Below, one piece after another: positions 49,593 through 59,791 of a stretch of 64,000 bases of DNA; position 1 is the first letter of the stretch, and every line of letters begins with the position of its first letter. The notes under the pieces were generated by a model. That model ran no database searches. It was given only the letters and a program-made list of their open reading frames with translations, and was not told the origin of the DNA. Source of the stretch: Trema orientale (lineage: Eukaryota; Streptophyta; Magnoliopsida; Rosales; Cannabaceae); NCBI GenBank assembly GCA_002914845.1, contig JXTC01000048.1:486913-550912 (forward strand). The letters are read 5' to 3'. The translations under genes and the position numbers were made by a program.

Positions 49593-52352
49593 ATGGCTGG
49601 TCGGCGATCTGTGATAATGGAAAATGAAGCATTGGCAACTGAAGCTCGAGTTGCACCTGTGACTTCTCAAAGAAAAGTCCGAAATGACTTGGAAAATTCA
49701 CTTCCTAAGCCTTGTAAGTCTATCGATTAATTGATAATCAATATTATTAACTACTTGTTTTACAAATGGTTCTCTATATTTTCTACTCTCAATATGGTAT
49801 AATTAATGTTTGTTTAATTTGTATTACTAGTGAATAATTAGATAATCTCTGTAGTATTCTATATCTAAAAGAATAATTAATGTGACATATATGATAATGT
49901 GATTGACTTTCGATGATGGGATGCTAATTGAAAATTCAAAATCCACCTGTTGTCATATGTTTTAGTGCTGCTTAATTTAATATATTATAAGATATGAATG
50001 GCTTGGCAGTGGTTTTTTTTACCTAAGATATCTTAACTCGTAATAGCATGTGTTGCTGTGATGTTACATAACAGATAATAAATGTTAATAGGAGGATCTA
50101 TATGTCTTAATTGAAGGATATTAAAAGTTCAAACTATGCTAGGACGTGAGAGATGTATTATATGTAACCTTTTATGTAATTAGAAAAATTAATATAGCTG
50201 TGTAAATTGGAGTTGATTATGCTTATCAATATTAATCAGATTTGCCAAGAGCGTTGGTTGCTGCTGATACAAACCATCCAAACGGAACAGAAGGCCACAA
50301 ACACAACAATATGAGTGTTCTTCAGCAACACGCCTCGTTTTTTGACCAAGACAACAATGGAATTGTCTATCCTTGGGAATCTTATGCTGGTAATATCATA
50401 TTAAATAAGCATATATATAAATGCACCAACCTCGTACAAATTAATGATTTAATTAGCAACCTTATCATCAAGAAATTAAATATATTTTTAGCTAAAAACT
50501 ACCCTTTTATTTGGCTTCGGAAAAGCAAAGAAAATTTTGATGTATCTTGTATGCTTTTTATTTTACTTTATTTATTTATTATTTATTTATAATTTCTAGG
50601 AATGCGTGCGGTTGGTCTCAATCCAATTGCGGCCTTTTGTTTGGCTATGTTAATTAATTCATCCATCAGTTACTCAACTCTTCCGGTAAGTTGACGCATT
50701 AATGGTATTTTTCTTCATTATTGTTATTATTATTATGTTATATGAAAATATAGAAAATAAAAACATTAGGACCATGTATATGGACAAATAAAAAGAAGTA
50801 TATATATAAATGTGCAAAGCTTCTTTAAATCTTTTTAGTTTTGTGTAAAAAAAATAGTTTAGTGCACCCAAATGGGCGAAAGTACTGGTAATTTAATGAT
50901 AAATTAATACAAGTTTCATTAATTTCAGGGATGGTTACCCAATCCTTTGTTTCCTGTATACATTGACAACATTCATAGAGCCAAACACGGCAGCGATTCT
51001 GGAGTATATGACACAGAAGGGAGGTAATTAAGTGACAAATTAAGTACTCATGTACAGATGTATAAAGGACTAAAGCACTATTTATTTGAAAAATATTTTA
51101 GAGTTTTTCTTGGGCAAAATAACCCTTTCTTTTTGTAAAATTAAAATTAGTCCTGTTGTATCTTGTTTTGGAGAAAAAATATTCTACCATAGTACTTATA
51201 GAATGACAAAAATATCTTGTTGTAACGTATAAATTATAAATTGAAATGTAAACTGGTTTTATCATGTACAGATGTCCTAATTATTATATATTACATGATC
51301 AAATTATCATATACTACATGACATGGCATTGTCGAATATATATATATATATACACACACTACATGACATAGGGCTTTGAGTCTTTTCACCAATTAGTGGT
51401 GTCTACTTTTCCTTAAAAAAAAAAAAAAAAGAAGAACAGAGGGGCTTTTTTTTCAGTTTCAAGGGAAATAAAGAGTTCATTTCTATGAAAAGAAATCCAA
51501 TATTGTAGGCATAGTTTGTCTAAAAAATGAATAATGCTATGGAACACTGTATGATGTCCAATACCATATGATGTAACAGTTCATTAATGAGTGATTATAA
51601 TTATATTTCAAGTTTGGGCGTGAGACTCAATCTAGTTATTAATTATAATCATCAATTAGTAGATTATTGTCACGTTATGTGATATGCCATATAACATTGC
51701 TCTAAAAAATAAATAACAGCTTTAATCAATTTTTTTTTTTTTTTTGTTAATGAATTTGAAAATCTAGCTAGACTTTAATGAACTTAATCCCACAATTAAT
51801 CATCTTTTGTATGATGGAATTTCAGGTTTGTTCCTATGAATCTTGAGAACATTTTCAGCAAGTATGCTCGTACTGTGCCAGAGAAATTGTCACTAAGAGA
51901 GATTTGGGAAATGACTCAAGCCAATCGATTTCCATTTGACTTCTTTGGCTGGTATAAAATTCTGGGTCCTGATTTTTGTAACTTAAGCTTTTTTATTTCG
52001 TTTTCAGAAACTTGAATAATATATCCTTCTGATGATTTTTTATTTTTTATTTTTTATTTTTTGCGGTTAGAGCATATTTAATACGTTAAGTCTCACCTCA
52101 ATAGAGAACTATATATGAAACATTAGTCAGTCACGTTTGATCTTAGTAGCCCTTCATTTCGTTAGTATGATAAATTATTGAGTGTTGACTTTTTGCAGGT
52201 TAGCGAGTAAGGTTGAATGGCTGAGCTTATATGCACTTGCTAAGGATGAAGAGGGTTTCTTGTCTAAAGAAGCTGTGAGGCGCGTATTTGATGGAAGCTT
52301 GTTTGAGTATTTAGCTAAGAAGAATTCAGGCGGTAAGGCTAAGATGGGATGA
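49593..52352 (+). CDS. CLO: Caleosin / peroxygenase, intact copy
   Basis: Caleosins are calcium- and haem-binding peroxygenases of lipid droplets and ER that oxidise unsaturated lipids using hydroperoxides. Six exons: 49593-49713, 50240-50389, 50600-50685, 50929-51023, 51826-51951 and 52199-52352; all GT-AG and in phase, 243 residues. Single EF-hand loop [12 protein letters not shown] at residues 76-87. Candidate haem ligands H71 (VLQQH) and H139 (RAKHGSD). Hydrophobic segment about 96-119 followed by the proline knot LPNPLFP (122-128), which bends the chain in the droplet membrane. C-terminal half has [20 protein letters not shown] and [20 protein letters not shown], all family hallmarks. 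The N-terminus before the EF-hand (about 75 residues) is of the longer, H-type caleosin class. Followed by a broken and a third copy in the same direction. Confidence 0.96.
51529..51700. mobile_element. 172-bp MITE in intron 4 of caleosin gene 1
   Basis: Ends gaataatgctatgg and ccatataacattgc are inverted repeats, and the interior continues 'acaccatatgatgt / acatcacataacgtgac' complementarity. Flanked by the 10-bp direct repeat TCTAAAAAAT at 51519-51528 and 51701-51710. The termini resemble those of the element at 21755-21935 (GCAATRYTAT), so both may belong to one Mutator-like family. Confidence 0.7.
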
Positions 52353-53365
52353 GATATTAAACATTTCTTGATCATTTGGAGAAGGTGAAAAAAAAAAGAG
52401 AAAGAAATATCATGTTTGGTTATTATGAAAATATAGCTTTAATTATATATATGTATGTTGTGGATTTTGTTGTTTGGTTGGAAAGATTTTATTTCCTTGT
52501 TTCTGCTGATTATTGTGAAGAAATTTCAGTCTTTTTCTAATAATTAAATGATATTTGAAAAGGTATGTGTGTTTTTTTTTTCCTTTTTTTTTAAACGTCG
52601 AAAACTTTGATAGCACATATTATTTGTAATAATTTTAGAAAAACTAAATAATTAATTAGTTTAATTGCCTTAAATTGTGTTGTATTATGATAATTATTGG
52701 ATTTTCTTTTAATCCTTTCAAAAGAATAATAGGGATTAAATCATTGTTTACAATATTGAAGTATAGCAAAACTATGGATTTCCACTTACGATTTGTCATT
52801 TGTGGATTATTCCCACTTCTAGTTCATGAAAGTAGCCAAATGCCGCTATTTTCGACATATGAGTCAAAGTTAACGAGTAAATTTCTTCTTAGAATGATTG
52901 ATGTGGATCAGAACAAATGGCAGACAATATATATATATTTTTTTGGAAAAAAAGTGGTATAATTATAGAAAAAAAAAGTTATTATTATTATTAATTTTTT
53001 GGAGAAAATAATTATAAATTTGATCTCTATATATTTATGGGATCTTCAGAAATAGAAGTTTCTTCTCCATTTTCTCATCCGACATAGGTCTCCTTATTTC
53101 CTTATCACCAAGCATAGTCAACGAGATATAAACCAGTACGTAAGTATCTAATTGGTGATTCACTTGTTTTTAAACCCCTGTTTCAATGAGAAACAAAAGG
53201 GGCCGATTGAAGTTTTAAGATCTTAACGGGTTGTTTGGCAGGCATTAACCCCTCCAAGGGTTAGTATATCATTCTTTTTAATTCTTTCCATCGTGAAAAT
53301 ATGTGTTAGCTGAAAGATTAAAAGTTTAAGCTATTGGGACTTATGAAATTAGTTATATATATATA
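52353..53365. other. downstream spacer of caleosin gene 1
   Basis: Includes its 3' untranslated region. The 95-codon frame at 52675-52962 has no motif. TA run at 53350-53368 received the next MITE. Confidence 0.4.
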
Positions 53366-53562
53366 CACACACCAATCCGATAGGTATTTTTTTTTTTAAC
53401 CTATGTATAGGTATCAATTAATGATGCACGTCTTTTCATGCACCTCAATATAACTGTTCGATTACTATTAGATGGTAATCCAACTGCTAAAAAAAATAAA
53501 TACCTATATATAGGTTAAAAAAAAAAATACTGGATTGGCAACCTATATTATATATACATAAA
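53366..53562 (+). mobile_element. MITE family 'A', copy 1 (internally deleted)
   Basis: From accaatccgataggtattt to aatactggattggcaacc: inverted ends with 'aggtatttttttt' / 'aaaaaaaatac(ct)'. Interior has 'aatgatgcacgtcttttcatgcacct' type sequence and 'gatggtaatccaactgctaaa', shared with the copies at 53562-53793 and 60980-61222. Embedded in TA repeats, suggesting TA insertion preference. It lacks the middle ~45 bases of the full copies. Confidence 0.75.
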
Positions 53563-53793
53563 GGTTGCCAATCTGATAGGTATTTTTTTTTTCACCTATG
53601 TATAGATAATTTTTTTTAGCCGTTAGATCATCATCTAATAGTGATCAACGGCTATAATAATGTGCACGAAAAGATGTGTATCATTAATACTATTTTTCTT
53701 TCTTACTTTTTACTATAAAAAAATATGCAAGATAAATTTTAATTAGTCAAAATGATATAAGTAAAAAAGAAGATACCTAGTGAATTAGTGCCC
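53562..53793 (-). mobile_element. MITE family 'A', copy 2, opposite orientation
   Basis: Reads ggttgccaatctgataggta and later tttagccgttagatcatcat, cacgaaaagatgtgtatcat, ending near gaattagtgccc: the reverse of the copy at 60980-61222. It abuts copy 1, so the two form a large imperfect inverted repeat. Confidence 0.75.
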
Positions 53794-54226
53794 ATATATA
53801 AAATATATCATGTAATGGTAAAAGACAATCCTTCTATGACTCTCTCTTCTATTTTTCCGATTCGATTTTTAGTATCCGCATAGTCTCTTCTAAAATAGCG
53901 AGGTTTGTGCGGTAAGCACATGACCTATGCAGTTTGACGAAAGCGTGGAATGGTCCCTCTCTGTTTTAAATGTGGTCTCATTAGATTTCTAAAAAAACTG
54001 TGGATAGAGATTGTGTCGTGAAGATACTATCGATCCCATTTATATCCGGCGAAGGGAAAAAAAAAGGAAAAATTATCCATATAACTTTGCGAATCAAAAC
54101 GGTGAAATTTATTAATTTCATACACTTATTAATTTATTAATTATTATCATACACTTATTCGTTGATGATCATACATATCAATGTAAATCAGATTTTGCCT
54201 AGAGGATACGTACCAATATAAATCAG
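53794..54226. other. spacer before the caleosin pseudogene
   Basis: The usual first caleosin exon is not found here. The acceptor region is duplicated: 'aaatcagattttgcc(t/a)agagga' occurs at 54187-54207 and 54221-54241. Confidence 0.5.
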
Positions 54227-54427
54227 ATTTTGCCAAGAGGATTGGTCGCTGGTGATACAACCCATCCAACGTCAGAACAGAACGGAGCCACAAACACAAC
54301 TATGACTACTGAGTGTTCTTCAGCAACACGCAACGTTTTTTGACCAAGACAAGAATGGAATTGTCCATCTTGGGAATCTTACACTGGTATAATAATAAAT
54401 TGTATAAGCACATATATGTAAATGAAC

Positions 54428-55046
54428 TGGCGTCTCACAAAAAATCCTAGACTCTCTCTTTACTTGCATTTCCTCCTAACAAAAAGCCAACGTTGTCCCG
54501 TTTAGAGGCCGGAGAGGGAGTTTTTCTCTCTCCTTCTCTAGCCTCCTCTCTTCAGCCTCTTCTTCTTTCTCCTCTCTGCATATTTTTTCTTTTTCTTTTT
54601 TAGTTTTAATAAGTTCAGATTTAGATCTGATTTGTAGTACCACCTTTTGTGTAGATTTTATTCAAGTTTAGATCTTAAATCTGAAATTTGTTCTTAGATT
54701 TAGATAATTTCAGATTTAAGATCTGTTTAGTGGTCGGTTTTTATTTTTGTTTTATTTTCCACGGGCATTGATCTCAATTGGTGCCGGCCTCGTATTGTCT
54801 AGCCGGCAAAGAATGCAACCAGGAGCAAGTGTTGAAGATAATAGATTGCTGGTGGTCCTTATTATCTCTTTCTATTAAAAAATTAGGATAACTCGTACAT
54901 TTGTTCTTAGTTGTATTTATAATCAATTTTTCGTCTGTCTTCTTTGAGGAGTTTGAAATTATAATCCTTATATCTATATTGTAATTTGAAGTTTTTTGCT
55001 TCAATTAATGATATTTCCTCAAGGAGTTTGTTTATATATAAAAAAA
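54428..55046 (+). mobile_element. short LINE-like retroposon, about 619 bp, with 12-bp target duplication
   Basis: Flanked by ATGTAAATGAAC at 54416-54427 and 55047-55058; a third copy at 55078-55089 comes from a further 31-bp duplication. The 3' part reads 'gcttcaattaatgatatttcc' and runs into a TA/A-rich tail before the duplication. It has no reverse transcriptase; like the element at 42262-42886 it starts with a pyrimidine-rich leader and contains 'agatctgat/tagatctaaa' words. It lies between exons 2 and 3 of the caleosin pseudogene. Confidence 0.7.
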
Positions 55047-55446
55047 ATGTAAATGAACAAAAATATATATAAAAAAAATGTAAATGAACCAAAATTTGTA
55101 TGGATTATAATTCTTTATTGTAATTAATTAGCAATTTTCATTCACAAATAAATTAACATATATTTTCGTCTCCTTTAATTATGGTTTTTCAGGAATGCGT
55201 GCAGTTGGTCTGGGTCCAATTGGGGCCTTCTGTTTGGCTATGCTTATCAATGCAGCAGTCAGTTACTCAACTCTTGCTGTAAGTTTAAAGTTATTAGTTT
55301 TATTTTCCTTAATTGTTACCATCAAATATATAGAAGATATAGGGAAAAAAATCCACAATTTTTTTAAAAAAAATACAAATTTTTTTTTAAAAAAAAAGTA
55401 GAACTTAACTAATGACTACCACTTACTACAAATTTAAAGGAAAATA

Positions 55447-55550
55447 TCACACACACACATACACTACCAAGACTTGAACCCTGACTCCTCCAAATTCATA
55501 CACACATCCCTAAAGATTTGGACCAACTGAGCTAGCTCCAGTAGGCAGGA
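55447..55550 (-). mobile_element. tRNA-derived SINE-like element
   Basis: The minus strand carries a Pol III A box TAGCTCAGTTGGT (55522-55534) and, 42 bases further, a B box GGTTCAAGTC (55471-55480), followed by a GT-rich tail (tagtgtatgtgtgtgtga). Spacing and boxes are those of tRNA-derived SINEs, but the fold of a true tRNA is absent. Target duplication not resolved. Located in intron 3 of the caleosin pseudogene. Confidence 0.6.
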
Positions 55551-56498
55551 AAAAAAACTCCACAAAAAACAATACAAAAAAAGGTATTTAGGTCATATAT
55601 GGACAAATGATAATTAAATAGAAGAATAGAACCATATAAATGTGCAAAGCGTCTCTTAACTTGTTTAGTTTTTTGGAAAAACATAATTCAGTGCCAAGTA
55701 GCAAAACTAGTAAATCATGACTAATACAAGTTTTGATTAATTTCAGGGATTATGTACACATTGATAACACTCATAGAGCCAAAGACAATGGCGATCCTGG
55801 AGGATATGACACGGAAGGGAGGTAATTAAGTTACAAATTAAGTACTCATGTAGTCATATACATACACAATATATCTGTATATATAAAGTACTAAATTATT
55901 ATTATTAGTAGTCTGTCAAATAAATATATCAGGCCTTTAATTAACTTAGTCCTACAATTTGATAATCTTATTTGTAATTGAATTTCAGGTTTGTTCCTAT
56001 GAATCTTTGAGAAAATTTTCATCAAGTATGCTCGTACTGTGCCTGAAAAATTGTCACTAAGAGAGATTTGGGAAATGACTAACCCCAAATAATTTCCATT
56101 TGACCTCTTTGGCTGGTACAAAAATTATGGGTCCGAATTCCCTTTTGAATTTAAAATTACTATCAGACACGTCTCTGACAGATCTCTATCCTTTACTAAA
56201 GTGAACTTCATTAGAAGGTAGAGACATGAGTCCACCCTCTTATTTATTTTGTATTTTGTTTTCAAAAAACTTAAATTAATTTATGGGTCTCATTTTTTGT
56301 TGTTGTTAATGTTGGTATAAAATTGAGTGTTGAGTTTTGCAGGTTCGCGAGTAAGGTGGAATGGATAGGGTTATATGTTGTTGCTCAGGATGAAGAGGGC
56401 TTTTTTGTCTAAAGACCTCGTGAGGCACCTTTTCGATGTGAGTTTGTTCGACTGTCTGGCTAGGAAGAATTCTGGTAGGAGCTAAGATAATGGGATGA

Positions 56499-58525
56499 GA
56501 TTTTAAACAATTCTTGTTTATTTGGAAGCGCTATAGCTACATATTTTTATGTAAAGGAGGAAAAAAAAAAAAAGAGGAAATTTCATGTTTGGTCTTGGTG
56601 AAAACAAAGCTATAGCTTTACCAGTTGTAGATTTTGTTGTTTGGTTGAAAGGAAAGCTCCTAATTCTTAAGTTTTGGACCTGTTTCTGCTTATTATTGTG
56701 AGAAATTCCGGTCTTATCATATTAAAGAAAAAGTTGGCATTTCCCTAATATTATTTTCTATTTTTATTTTTATTTTAAGATTGAAAATTAATACTTTGAC
56801 TATAATTTGAATAATATTATAAATATTTTCAAGAATACGAGGGACTCCAGTGAGTGTCAAGGTCTGGTGACCAGTGGCGACTATGACGGTTACCAACAAG
56901 ATGAGGAATGGTCACTTGGGTGATATATCTAACGATTAATAACCAAGTGAACAATGCTCACGTAGTACTAAGTGATTCCACCAATAGTCATAGTTATGAG
57001 TTTTGTTGGTGACTACAGAACTTCAGTATAAGAAAGAAATAAAATTACAATTCCAGAATTTGTCTAAAATTTTGTTCTCTAATTTTTGTTAATATCTATA
57101 AAATTATAAAACATTTTGTTTACAAAGTTTTATTTTGTTCTTTTCCCCTTTTTTTTTGGAATATAATTACCAATTAGTTAAAACGTTACCCTGTGATATG
57201 ATAAGTAAATTGTCATTTAATTATTTCTGACTTGTGAGTAGTTACTAAATCTACATAGCATAAGAAGCTCAATCTTTCATAATTTAATTCATTTTATAAA
57301 TATGAAAGCTTTTCCACTTAAAGAAATATGAAAGTTTTAATATCAAATCTTTTTTTTGCTATCCATTCAATTCTCTGTCTACTCTTATTCACATCAAACA
57401 TTCTAAGCTTCTCAGCTTCTTCCATGTTTTAATTGTACCTCTATCTTTTCTCTTTCTCTTTACTTTAGCTAGAGAGGATAGTGACAGACAAAAAGAATAT
57501 ACAGTAAAACTTCTATAAGTGAATGTTCGATAAATTAATAACTTTAGTTAAATAATAAAATTTTTTAGCCCCAATTCAGACTAATGTACTAAATTAATAT
57601 TCTCATTAAATACATAAGATAATAATTTTTTTGTAGTTCCTTTATGGCCCATCGAATATATAAATTAACAATTAATGAAACATATAAAAGAAATAATATA
57701 AATATTTATAATATTAATGAGTTTTTTTCTAGATAACTTCTATTTTCTCAATTATGTTTTTTCCCCCAATATATCTAAAGTTGTTTACTTATTATTTGTA
57801 CTTAAATTGAACTCAGTCTTATACTCTAATTTTTACAATGGGTACATTACATTTGGTATATGATTTAGAACCTGTTTATAATGATTTGTATTCTTGAAGT
57901 AAAAATAATGACTATTAATTATTTATTATGTTCAATATACATGAGACATCTTGAAATGTTATATTTTATGAGGTATTAAATTTTAAAGCCACATTTATGA
58001 TCATATATACGTACACTTCTTAACTTTTTGATGTACACTGAAAATTAACTTTTAGAATTTTATTTATGTACAAACAATATATAATAAATTTTGTATATAT
58101 TAACTTTTAGGTTTCTTTGTATGCACGAATTAACTTTGATTGTATCTAATTTTCACTATTAGAGGTCATACACATATCTTAGGGGGGAAAAAAGTGCAAA
58201 TATTAAGCTTATATTACTCTTTTAAATTAATAAATATTTATTTATCGATAAATTAATAAATTATTGATTTATCGATAAATAAATAATCTCTATAAAGTAA
58301 TAATTTCTCTTAGTCCCAGCAGTATTAATTTAAGTATTAATGTATAGATATAGATAGCTATAATATTGTGTAACATAATTATATCTATAGATAGATATAA
58401 TATTGTGTAACATAATAATTGTTTGGGCCGATTTGCATGCCAAACAATAATGCCATGCAAATTCTTCAAATGAACCTTGCTAATTCATTCTATAAATACT
58501 TGTGGTACCTACAAGAAACTCTCTG
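56499..58525. other. AT-rich intergenic spacer, no gene seen
   Basis: Contains a duplicated 'attatatctatagatagatataatattgtgtaacataat' type sequence around 58345-58410. No coding or RNA gene seen. Confidence 0.4.
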
Positions 58526-58529
58526 ATGC

Positions 58530-59280
58530 TTAAATTAATGAGAAACAGAGATATGCGACTCTCAAATAGAAGAACACAAGATATGCGACTCTCAAATAAG
58601 AATTCTTACTAAAAAGTTTAAAATAAGGAGTTTCCTTACCAGTGGACGAGAGAGGTAATCGATTGATAAGATAAGTGGCAGTTAAAAAAGTATTTACCCA
58701 AAACTTTAGAGAAAGATTTGCATGGAAAAGCAATGTAAGTCTTGTCTCAACAATGTGCTGATGCTTTCGTTCAGTGAGGCCATTTTGCTCAGGCGTGTGG
58801 ACATGAATGTTGTTGAGCAATTCCACATTGAGTTAAGTGATCAATAAAAATGGTAGAAGTAAATTCCCTTCTTCCGTCACTCTGAAAAATCTTGATTTTC
58901 TTGTCAAAATGATTTTCTACAAATTTTTGAAATTTAAGAAAGCATGTGAAAAAATCAGATTTATTTTTTAAAGGGTATAATCAAGTATATCTAGTAAAAT
59001 CATCAACAAAAATAATATAATATTGATATCTTTGAGAAGACATAATTAGAGCAGGCCCCATAAATCACTATGAATTTTATGGGACACTAGGACACGTTAA
59101 TTTATTGTCTTTTTTTTCCTTATAATTTCTTTTAATCGATATTGCATTTGATGAAACTAATGAACTGTCAAATGATTTAACTAAGTTCTGTTTTAAGAGT
59201 AGATGATAAACTGTAATCTCGTCTTTCAATTGAATTTTAAGCCCCGTTACAGAATTTAAAACAAATAAACAACCCACTTT
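58530..59280 (-). pseudogene. Ty1/copia retrotransposon integrase relic
   Basis: On the minus strand one reads, across frameshifts, KIHSDLWGPALI, then YQYYIIFVDDFTRYT with a stop where Trp is usual, LYPLKNKSDFFTCFLKF, FVENHFDKKIKIF, and finally HVHTPEQNGLTERKHQHIVE and FWVNTFLTATYLINRLP. This is the copia integrase core: the DLWGP motif, the first catalytic Asp in FVDD, and the HTPxQNGxxERKH block with the catalytic Glu. Gag, protease, reverse transcriptase and RNase H are missing and no LTRs are evident. At least two frameshifts and a stop make it inactive. A 29-bp repeat with atatgcgactctcaaata at 58551 and 58580 lies at its end. Confidence 0.85.
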
Positions 59281-59680
59281 TAATACGGTTGACTTGCGAT
59301 CGAATTATATTATTGTACTGTTAAAAGTATTAGTACCGAATTAAAGCCAGCAATCATAAATGACATCTCTAGAACTCTTCCATCTAAAGATAGAGATCAA
59401 GTAATTCACGTCATTGTTCCAAATGAAAGGTAGCGTTAATTGGGAGAAAGTGGAAGGTTTCGTGCATGGTGTAGCCATAGAGTTTAATTGGCCTAAGCAA
59501 ACTGATCTAGAAAAACGTATTAGTTATACCTTACCCAAAAAAAAAAAAAAGAAAAAAAGAAAAATTGTCATTACCACTACCTGAAAAATAAATAAAATAA
59601 AATTGACGTAGACAGAGGAAAACCGACCAAAGGCCAACTTAGGAAATCTCTCATGAACTTTCCGGTGTGGATTTTGTATT
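59281..59680. other. spacer upstream of caleosin gene 3
   Basis: Presumed promoter region of the third caleosin copy. No distinct motif that I can defend apart from the TATA box listed next. Confidence 0.4.
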
Positions 59681-59688
59681 ATATATAG
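59681..59688 (+). promoter_or_regulatory. TATA box of caleosin gene 3
   Basis: TATATAGA-type element about 110 bases before the ATG at 59792, the same distance as in caleosin gene 1. Confidence 0.5.
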
Positions 59689-59791
59689 AATATATGGATA
59701 GACATATACACATGATTCTGAAGAGAGACAATTATATACACTTGGAGAAGGAAAAGAGAGAGAAAAAGAAGAAATAGTTGAGAGGGGCGTC

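Larger units (their letters stand above)
54227..56498 (+). pseudogene. caleosin/peroxygenase pseudogene (exons 2-6, no exon 1)
   Basis: Diverged copy of the neighbouring gene. Exon 2-like 54227-54386 has an extra T at its start and several small indels that break the EF-hand frame. Exon 3-like 55193-55278 is intact (86 bases, GMRAVGLGPIGAFCLAML). Exon 4-like 55747-55821 is 20 bases short, having lost the proline-knot part. Exon 5-like 55989-56115 has a one-base insertion giving a stop right after FVPMNL. Exon 6-like from 56343 shifts frame after DEEG and ends near 56484. No exon 1 is found upstream. Splice sites around exons 3-6 are still GT-AG, so the decay is recent to moderate. It cannot make a caleosin. 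Confidence 0.92.

Noticed and set aside
50242-50592. Open frame of 116 codons starting [15 protein letters not shown]
   Set aside because: It is caleosin exon 2 read on through the intron after 50389; the true product splices to 50600.
52675-52962. 95-codon open frame downstream of caleosin 1
   Set aside because: AT-rich sequence without motif, ending in TA repeats; no evidence of a gene.
55470-55535. A and B boxes considered as a tRNA gene
   Set aside because: The acceptor and anticodon stems do not form; a tRNA-derived SINE fits better.
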